Shown: piece after piece, positions 6,899 through 12,166 of the stretch
Layout: each line of letters starts with the position of its first letter
Position numbering within the stretch: the first letter of the stretch is position 1
DNA from: Stramenopiles sp. TOSAG23-2
Taxonomy: Eukaryota > Sar
DNA: 12,166 bases
Assembly (NCBI GenBank): GCA_900128395.1
Contig: LT649873.1
Coordinates: forward strand, 1 to 12,166
Reading direction: 5' to 3'
Notes under the pieces: generated by a model
What the model was told of the DNA's origin: nothing
What the model saw: only the letters and a program-made list of their open reading frames with translations
Databases searched by the model: none
Program-made: the position numbers and the translations under genes

Positions 6899-7091
6899 TT
6901 ATAATTGCTTTATTTTTATATGATACATCAAAATCTTTTTCTTATTTTTTATATCATACCATAAAGCTACTTTGTCAGATATCATGAAGCATGTTGCTGC
7001 TGTGGTGCCATCATACAAATTTGTTAGTGTTATCTGCAGGGTTGTGCTATTCATCCTTTGTAAGGACACAGCATTCAAAACCACTCTATTT
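6899..7091 (-). pseudogene. Short coding-like fragment, weak resemblance to an RPA1 N-terminal OB fold
   Basis: The minus-strand frame just after a TAG reads INRVVLNAVSLQRMNSTTLQ and continues ITLTNLYDGTTAATCFMISD, followed by KVALWYD and a Lys-rich end. It has no ATG until the internal Met of LQRMN. The order of a beta strand, a DG turn and a CFM-like strand recalls the Rep-A_N fold of replication protein A 70 kDa subunits (pattern LQV-x-NI then SDG-x(5)-FML). The match is short and made by eye. Stops interrupt the frame upstream, so if real this is a relic or a lone exon. Confidence 0.2.
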
Positions 7092-7108
7092 ATCTATTAA
7101 GGATTTAA

Positions 7109-7116
7109 TATAAATA
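7109..7116 (+). promoter_or_regulatory. TATAAATA octamer upstream of the methyltransferase
   Basis: This is a TATA-like octamer 238 bp before the methyltransferase ATG and in the same orientation. The octamer also occurs upstream of four other genes in this window. It is a weak candidate because AT-rich DNA yields such matches easily. Confidence 0.25.
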
Positions 7117-7275
7117 TCCATCATCCTTTCTTTCAATAATATCAACATATGATTAAAATCGCTGCTTATAATTATTTCTCCCTTAAAATACTCCATTCAC
7201 CTTTCCTGTGTCCAACAATTGTCCAATTGAAGAAGAACTAAAAACAAACACACGTGTGATAGAAATACAAATTGA

Positions 7276-7344
7276 ATGAACAAGAGGTATATACATAAAC
7301 ATAAAACATATACTACTTCGAAATAAATGAACAACAACAAATAA
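7276..7344 (+). other. Two abutting upstream ORFs before the methyltransferase
   Basis: The first uORF is ATG 7276 to TAA 7324-7326, a basic 16-residue peptide (MNKRYIHKHKTYTTSK). The next ATG follows immediately at 7327 and encodes MNNNK before TAA at 7342-7344. The main ATG is at 7355, ten bases later. Both uORF starts have T at -3, whereas the main starts in this window have a purine. They would be scanned leakily if transcribed. The transcription start is unknown. Confidence 0.35.
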
Positions 7345-7354
7345 TACAACTAAC

Positions 7355-8484
7355 ATGTCATCAACACAACAACAAAAACCAATAAAGCAATCTATTGCTG
7401 GGTTGAGAAAAAAAGGTAAGTAATAATAATAAAATAATAATTTTTTTTAAACAATAATTCTTCTTATAGACATAATATATATTACAAATAAATATATAAA
7501 CAGATAGGACTAACCGTGTTATATTAATATTAATACATAGACTTCTCGGATGTTCCAGAATTGTATGTACCAGCTGCAAAACATTTTGAATTGGTCAGTG
7601 AGGAGCAAAAATTAATGGTAACTGATAAACGATCAGCAAGACGTACAATGACTGTACATAAACGTGTACAAGAAGAAGAAGTAAATAATCCAACTGATTT
7701 TGGTGGTGCTATTGATTGGGAAACTGAATTAAAAGCATTTGGTACGTTGCCATATCCTGAATATTATAAAATGCCATTTCATTCCGTGCCAGGTGGTTGG
7801 TTAAGTAAATTTGCTGCAATGAAAAATAGAGTCGCAATGCAAGCTATTTATCGTGAAGCACATCCACGCTCATGCATGGGTGTACGTGATGTATTATCTG
7901 AACATGTACCAAAAGATGCAAAACGTGTAGTTGACTTAGGTTCAGGTGATGGTGATGGTCCAGCAGCAACTGCACGTATGTTACCAAATGCAAAAGTACT
8001 TGCTGTGGAAGCATCTCCATTTATGATTGTATGTGGTCGTAGACAAAATCGTGATGCTGTTAATTTGGAATTTAGACATGGATTAGCAGAAGAAACGTTT
8101 TTACCACCAAATTGTTGCGATGCAGTTACAATTACGTTAGTCTTTCACGAATGTGAAGATTCAGCGAAAAAAAACATTCTAGCAGAAGCATTTAGAATAT
8201 TAAAACCAGGTGGTACGATTGTATTTGCAGATACGCCACAAGATGATTTATTTACATATCGTGGGTTTTATGAACCATGGAAAGATCAATGGTTGAATTT
8301 TGATTGTGAACAATCATTAAAATCTGCTGGATTTACTGATATTGTTGATCATGGTATTGTTGGTGGTGATGGTAAAGTACGTTCAATCCAAGAACATAAA
8401 GAAAAAGATGCAAATGCTGAAGATTCTACAGACAATCGTTTATTCCTTTTCACAGCAAAGAAAAGTATGAAAGCAAGTTTGTAG
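7355..8484 (+). CDS. Class I SAM-dependent methyltransferase, two exons
   Basis: The coding sequence is 7355-7415 joined to 7541-8484 and gives 334 residues. Exon 1 encodes MSSTQQQKPIKQSIAGLRKK plus the first base of Asp21. Splicing restores KKDFSDVPELYVPA in frame. The Rossmann-type domain shows motif I VVDLGSGDG (150-158), the acidic post-I strand VLAVEASPF (173-181), the motif-IV region CDAVTITLVFHE (213-224) and RILKPGGTIVFAD (239-251). These bind S-adenosylmethionine and identify the superfamily (Methyltransf_11/25-like). The N-terminal 120 residues are a charged extension without an obvious organelle signal. The substrate cannot be read from sequence: the family includes small-molecule, lipid and quinone methylases. 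The stop is TAG. Two short ORFs precede the start. Confidence 0.9.
7416..7540 (+). other. Spliceosomal intron, 125 nt
   Basis: Donor GTAAGT follows AAAAAAG, and acceptor ACATAG precedes ACTTCTCGG. ACTAAC at 7509-7514 is a good branch point 27 nt before the acceptor. The intron is phase 1. Its removal places an ATG in frame with the downstream open frame, which otherwise has no ATG before the conserved N-terminal region. An earlier TATAG at 7465-7469 would lead quickly to a stop, which supports the distal acceptor. It is the only intron I can support among the intact genes here. Confidence 0.85.
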
Positions 8485-8834
8485 AGTTTTACCTTTGTCA
8501 GTGTGTAAATATGTGTGTACCCACACACGTGCCTCGTCATTATATTACATTTACGAGTACAAGATACTGTATTTGTGTCTGTTGATTGTAAAGATTGTAG
8601 TAATATTAAGTCATATACATAAAAGAATTTTTACACACATCACACCATGTTTTGTTTTTGTGGTGTGTGAGAGATAAGCTTTTAATGTGTATAATTGGGT
8701 TTGTATTTGACTATTTAAAAAATTGATTTTATAATATTTTGAATAATACATTTTGTAATACCTTTTGCACACACACACGCACGTCCTAAATCTAAAACTC
8801 ATTCTCTATCTCTCCCCGTTAACAAAATATATTC
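8485..8834. other. Convergent 3' intergenic region with CA/TG tracts
   Basis: This is 350 bp between the methyltransferase stop and the BUD31 stop. It contains CA- and TG-rich stretches that can fold back (GTGTGT with ACACAC near 8511-8528, and the hairpin at 8638-8669) and a CACACACACACGCACG tract near 8768-8783. No coding potential is supported. Confidence 0.65.
8638..8669. repeat. Hairpin between convergent genes
   Basis: CACACCA (8641-8647) pairs with TGGTGTG (8661-8667), extended by two more pairs with one bulged T. The loop is T-rich. Its position midway between two converging stops would suit a 3'-end or transcription-collision element, though the dinucleotide-rich composition makes chance pairing likely. 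Confidence 0.35.
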
Positions 8835-9560
8835 TCATGATGTTTCATTTTCACTATCAGTTGTTGATGTTTTCAATTTTTTATTCCTATTACCTTCTTC
8901 CTCTCCTTCCTCTTCTTCTTCCTCCTCCTCATCATCACCACCAAATGTTCCCCAAATATTATTATTATTATTACTTCCGACATTATCATTATTATTATTA
9001 TTATCGTCATCACCTTTACCTGTTTTTTCAGCTTCTTCTTGTTTTTCACGTAATATTTGTATCTCTGCTAAATTTTGGCCATATTTATTGCCAAATAAGT
9101 TTTTATATCCAGCACGTCCACTTGCACAGCCACGACAGCCAGTATTAGCTTCAAATATTTTTTTACCATTTAAATTTTGACGTGGTACTCGACAAATTGC
9201 AGTACTACCAAAAGGAAAATTTCGTTTATCAATGACAAAGGTACTACATAAATTTTCATAACCAGGTTTTTTCCATTTTGCTATAAGATCTGCATCGGCT
9301 ATTTTTTCTTTTAATAAATAATCGTATAATTCTTTTGAAATCTTTTTATATTTATAATACATATTATATATGTAACGACTACGTTGATTATTTATTTGAT
9401 GTATAGGCCATAATGATTCACGTTTTGTTTTGCCTTGATGCGACGAGTTCATTGCTTCTCTTAACTCATTATCTAATGCTTGTAAAGTATTTTCCAAATA
9501 TTGATATCCTTTTGGTTTATTATGTTTTTTCTTACTGTATCCCCATTTTCGTTTCGGCAT
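8835..9560 (-). CDS. BUD31: BUD31 (G10) spliceosome protein with acidic C-terminal extension
   Basis: Residues 1-148 follow the BUD31/G10 family end to end: the basic MPK start, ESLWPI (48-53), SRYIYNMYYKYKKISKELYD (61-80), ADLIAKWKKPGYENLC (90-105), ICRVP (122-126) and GCRGC (141-145). BUD31 is a core NTC-related component of the activated spliceosome that contacts the U6 region of the catalytic RNA. Family members such as human (144 residues) have about nine cysteines binding a zinc cluster. Here only C105, C123, C142 and C145 remain. The usual CCLRC is CSTFV, NCIC is TAIC and ECTHCGC is EANTGC. A 93-residue extension follows: a helical, charged stretch (YKNLFGNKYGQNLAEIQILR), Asn runs, then a poly-Glu stretch and a basic KKLK. 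The ATG has A at -3. It diverges from the ARF gene. Confidence 0.95.
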   Translation of the reverse strand: MPKRKWGYSKKKHNKPKGYQYLENTLQALDNELREAMNSSHQGKTKRESLWPIHQINNQRSRYIYNMYYKYKKISKELYDYLLKEKIADADLIAKWKKPGYENLCSTFVIDKRNFPFGSTAICRVPRQNLNGKKIFEANTGCRGCASGRAGYKNLFGNKYGQNLAEIQILREKQEEAEKTGKGDDDNNNNNDNVGSNNNNNIWGTFGGDDEEEEEEEEGEEEGNRNKKLKTSTTDSENETS

Positions 9561-9731
9561 TATTATTGTTCTGTAATTGTATACTCTTACTGATCTATTT
9601 TTTTTTCTATCAATTGCTCTGCTATTTCTTCTATGATGTGATGATATATATATTTTTATATTATTCTATGAAGGAAAGGACAAATTGTGGTGCACGCAAA
9701 CCTGTTCAAACTGAATTGAATGGCAGTTTAT

Positions 9732-9739
9732 TATAAATA
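9732..9739 (+). promoter_or_regulatory. TATAAATA octamer upstream of ARF
   Basis: This is a TATA-like octamer co-oriented with ARF and about 210 bp before its ATG. Any transcript starting about 30 bp downstream would skip the ATG at 9742. Support is consensus only. Confidence 0.3.
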
Positions 9740-9799
9740 CGATGGAAGGAGGAAAACAAAACAATACATATAGAATATTATTTTATCCCTGTGTAGTTA

Positions 9800-9813
9800 T
9801 AGATAGATAGATA
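9800..9813. repeat. Short GATA tetranucleotide repeat
   Basis: TAGATAGATAGATA is just over three units of a tetranucleotide repeat in the BUD31/ARF promoter region. No function is evident. Confidence 0.7.
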
Positions 9814-9824
9814 CTTGTCAATAC

Positions 9825-9832
9825 TATTTATA
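9825..9832 (-). promoter_or_regulatory. TATAAATA octamer oriented towards BUD31
   Basis: The plus strand reads TATTTATA. On the minus strand this is TATAAATA, about 265 bp before the BUD31 ATG. If both this and the plus-strand octamer are used, the two transcripts would overlap by roughly 90 bp. Confidence 0.25.
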
Positions 9833-9898
9833 GAACAATTAGTAAAAAAGAAGATATAGACGAATAACGTATATAATATATATATATATTATACATAA

Positions 9899-10492
<594 letters not shown>

Positions 10493-10631
10493 AGAAAGTG
10501 CAAGAGAGCAGCAGACAAAAAGAAGAGTTCTCATGTGTGTGGTTGGAGAATGGAAGGGAGGAGATATACTTTTAAATATATATATATTGTTATATTTTAA
10601 TATTGTTTTAGATCTCTCAACACACACAGAC

Positions 10632-10659
10632 ATGTTCTTTCTCCCCCCCCCAAGAACAT
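10632..10659. repeat. Perfect 8-bp hairpin with a C9 loop
   Basis: ATGTTCTT (10632-10639) is the exact reverse complement of AAGAACAT (10652-10659). The 12-base loop is TCT followed by nine cytosines. A C9/G9 homopolymer is unexpected in such AT-rich DNA and sits exactly at the hairpin tip. It lies about 140 bp past the ARF stop. Confidence 0.5.
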
Positions 10660-10828
10660 TTCTGTTTGTTGCAGTTCAGTTTAAGTTGTTCATTATTCAA
10701 TCAAATAATTCCTTCCTTCTTCACCATCCAAATTGACATCATATTAATAATAATAAATATAATATAAGAAGAGTATATACATACACATATACACACACGG
10801 AGATACACAACTACAACTACTAATACCA

Positions 10829-10834
10829 ATGTAA
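10829..10834 (+). other. Minimal start-stop upstream ORF (ATG TAA)
   Basis: An ATG immediately followed by TAA lies 26 nt before the main ATG at 10861. C at -3 makes it a weak initiator compared with the main start (A at -3). Start-stop elements can stall ribosomes. Whether it lies in the mRNA is unknown. Confidence 0.3.
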
Positions 10835-10860
10835 AGGAGGGTAAAAAATAATTAAATACA

Positions 10861-11850
10861 ATGTCTATATCATCCTTATCACCTGTATATATTTCCCCAA
10901 AAACATTTTATTCAACACCACCATCTATTATTACAGGGAATAATAATAATAATAATAATAATGTACCATACGTCCCATATTATTTAGATTCCATTAGGCA
11001 TGTAACAAATGAATATAAAAATATAGTAGAGAAAGATAGAAATTTACGTCAAAAATTACATCGACAAGTTGAAACATTGTCTGAAAATATATATGAAAAT
11101 CAAAAAAACATAAAGTCTGTCTATTTTTGTGATTTAGAAATTGAACTGCCGTTAACAGAGGAAGAATTTTGGAAATGTAGAAAATATCATATGCTACATC
11201 AAAACCATTATAGCAAAGATGAAAAAAAAGGAATTTGTAAAATTTTGAGATATCAACATTATAATGCATATACTGGCTCTAGTTCAATTAATATTTTTCC
11301 AATCAAAAAAGCGCCTGAATTTTTAAGACCAATGTTACCAGATATTACAGTATTAGAATCAACCTTTTGGGATTATCCAAATATGTTCATAATTGTGAAA
11401 GCGGAAAATACAAAAGGTTGGGATGATCAAGGAGGGTTAATTTCACAAACTATTTTATTAAAAAATGGTATTAAACCTGACTTTAAAATTCAAAAAGAAA
11501 AATTCAAGACATGGGGGGATACTAAAAAATGTAAAATACAATCGAATAAACAATGTATAAAATTAAAATCTATCCTTGGTAATCGAGATAAGAATGTAAA
11601 CAATAATAATAATAAGGAAAAAGTGGTAAAAACAATATTACATAAACGTACATGTATATTATCACCATACGATGGTTTTCTTGGTAAACAAATCAATAAT
11701 GCAATTGAAAATAGTAATTTAAAAACTATGGTAAAATTAATGAAGGATGTCATTGAATTAAATGATACAAAATGTAATGATAAATATGAATGGGGTACGT
11801 TGGAAAAATCATTGATGCCATATGAAGATGGTGAAAAAGTCATATTTTGA
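10861..11850 (+). CDS. Orphan soluble protein of 329 residues
   Basis: I do not recognise this protein. It starts with a Ser/Pro-rich leader and an Asn8 run (27-34) encoded by uninterrupted AAT codons. A charged helical stretch (about 43-86, SIRHVTNEYKNIVEKDRNLR onward) could form a coiled coil. Next comes an acidic-hydrophobic block, DLEIELPLTEEEFWKCRKYH (91-110), then a probable globular core (about 125-205) with KAPEFLRPMLPDITVLESTF and KGWDDQGGL (185-193). A second Asn run (246-251) precedes a Lys-rich C-terminal part. There is no signal peptide or hydrophobic segment, so it is probably cytosolic or nuclear. Codon bias is strongly AT-rich, like its neighbours. The start ATG has A at -3 and is preceded by a start-stop uORF. 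The stop is TGA. Confidence 0.75.
   Translation: MSISSLSPVYISPKTFYSTPPSIITGNNNNNNNNVPYVPYYLDSIRHVTNEYKNIVEKDRNLRQKLHRQVETLSENIYENQKNIKSVYFCDLEIELPLTEEEFWKCRKYHMLHQNHYSKDEKKGICKILRYQHYNAYTGSSSINIFPIKKAPEFLRPMLPDITVLESTFWDYPNMFIIVKAENTKGWDDQGGLISQTILLKNGIKPDFKIQKEKFKTWGDTKKCKIQSNKQCIKLKSILGNRDKNVNNNNNKEKVVKTILHKRTCILSPYDGFLGKQINNAIENSNLKTMVKLMKDVIELNDTKCNDKYEWGTLEKSLMPYEDGEKVIF
10939..10962 (+). repeat. (AAT)8 coding trinucleotide repeat (poly-Asn)
   Basis: Eight identical AAT codons encode the Asn27-34 run of the orphan protein. Pure codon identity suggests replication slippage, so length variation among strains is likely. Similar Asn runs occur in BUD31 and the MORN gene. Confidence 0.8.
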
Positions 11851-12166
11851 ATGGTGGTTATATATATATACACATTCTGAAAATATACAAGGCCTCGTAT
11901 GTATGGTGCAAGAATATATCATTTTTAATTATACATGTTGTATAAATGGAAAATACTTATATATACTGTAAGAAGTGTAAGAAATGATAAAGGAGTGTGT
12001 GGAATTTACTTCAGTCTATATATATATATATACGAGTATATGATGTGTGCTACGAATCGTACTAGATGTACATCATATTATATTCGTATTTTTATAATGA
12101 TGATTAAAATATAAGTTATAATAATTTTACACTTCTCGTGTTAAGTAATATGCTCAATACTCAATC
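11851..12166. other. 3' flank of the orphan gene with a long hairpin
   Basis: This is 316 bp of AT-rich sequence to the window end. It contains a small perfect hairpin, TTATACA/TGTATAA (11929-11945), a TA run near 12017-12032 and the longer hairpin at 12031-12088. No coding frame is supported. Confidence 0.6.
12031..12088. repeat. Long imperfect hairpin with an inner palindrome
   Basis: TACGAGTAT-ATGATGT (12031-12046) pairs with ACATCAT (12070-12076) and, after a three-base bulge, ATATTCGTA (12080-12088). This gives 15 Watson-Crick pairs and one G-T wobble. The 23-base loop holds the palindrome TACGAATCGTA (12051-12061). A T-run follows closely on the plus strand. It lies about 180 bp past the orphan gene's stop. 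Confidence 0.45.

Larger units (their letters stand above)
10493..10860. other. Intergenic region between ARF and the orphan gene
   Basis: This 368 bp carries the 3' flank of ARF and the promoter and leader of the next gene. It includes a hairpin with a C9 loop at 10632-10659, AT-triplet runs, CA-rich sequence near 10780-10800 and a minimal ATG-TAA upstream ORF at 10829-10834. No gene is supported. Confidence 0.6.

Noticed and set aside
7086-7196. Minus-strand 36-codon frame (MEYFKGEIIISSDFNH...) with a DFN reminiscent of endonuclease/phosphatase folds
   Set aside because: It is too short, and a three-residue match is not evidence. No neighbouring LINE motifs were found.
7561-7563. A TTG start for the methyltransferase at 7561
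   Set aside because: The intron at 7416-7540 joins this frame to an upstream ATG at 7355 with strong splice signals.
8765-9148. Plus-strand open frame opposite BUD31
   Set aside because: Its Tyr/His/Leu/Pro-rich translation is the complement of Asn, Asp and Glu runs in BUD31.
11929-11945. Perfect TTATACA/TGTATAA hairpin
   Set aside because: A seven-pair, mostly A/T stem with a three-base loop is expected by chance in sequence this AT-rich.

Overview
This 12.2 kb window is nuclear DNA of a unicellular eukaryote. It is roughly 70% A+T by eye and gene-dense, with mostly intronless genes and intergenic gaps of about 320-560 bp. Eukaryotic origin rests on three things: an ARF-family GTPase, the spliceosome protein BUD31, and a gene with a clear spliceosomal intron (donor GTAAGT, branch-point ACTAAC, acceptor ATAG). 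TAA, TAG and TGA all end genes here, so the code looks standard. The seven complete genes have a purine at -3 of the start codon (six A, one G), which supports the chosen starts. The style of the orphan proteins and the methyltransferase suggests a stramenopile alga such as a diatom. That is an impression, not something the sequence proves.

Layout from left to right. 1-155 is the 3' end of an unidentified + strand gene. 615-2576 (-) encodes a protein of about 19 MORN repeats. 3162-3956 (+) is an orphan four-helix membrane protein that shares a divergent promoter region with the MORN gene. 4426-5559 (-) is an orphan basic nuclear-type protein with a Cys/His cluster. 5560-7354 is a gene-poor stretch holding degenerate coding fragments, a tandem pair of long hairpins, and short upstream ORFs before the next gene. 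7355-8484 (+) is a two-exon class I SAM-dependent methyltransferase. 8835-9560 (-) is BUD31 with a long acidic C-terminal extension and only four of the usual nine zinc-ligand cysteines. 9950-10492 (+) is an ARF GTPase. 10861-11850 (+) is an orphan soluble protein. The window ends in AT-rich sequence with a long hairpin.

The genes form no obvious pathway. They are housekeeping functions (splicing, vesicle traffic, scaffolding, methyl transfer) mixed with lineage-specific orphans.

The observations most worth a second look are these: tandem hairpins at 6161-6328 whose inner stems differ but stay complementary; the cysteine loss in BUD31; an inverted 14-bp TATA-like repeat between the MORN and membrane-protein genes; and several upstream ORFs placed tightly against main start codons.
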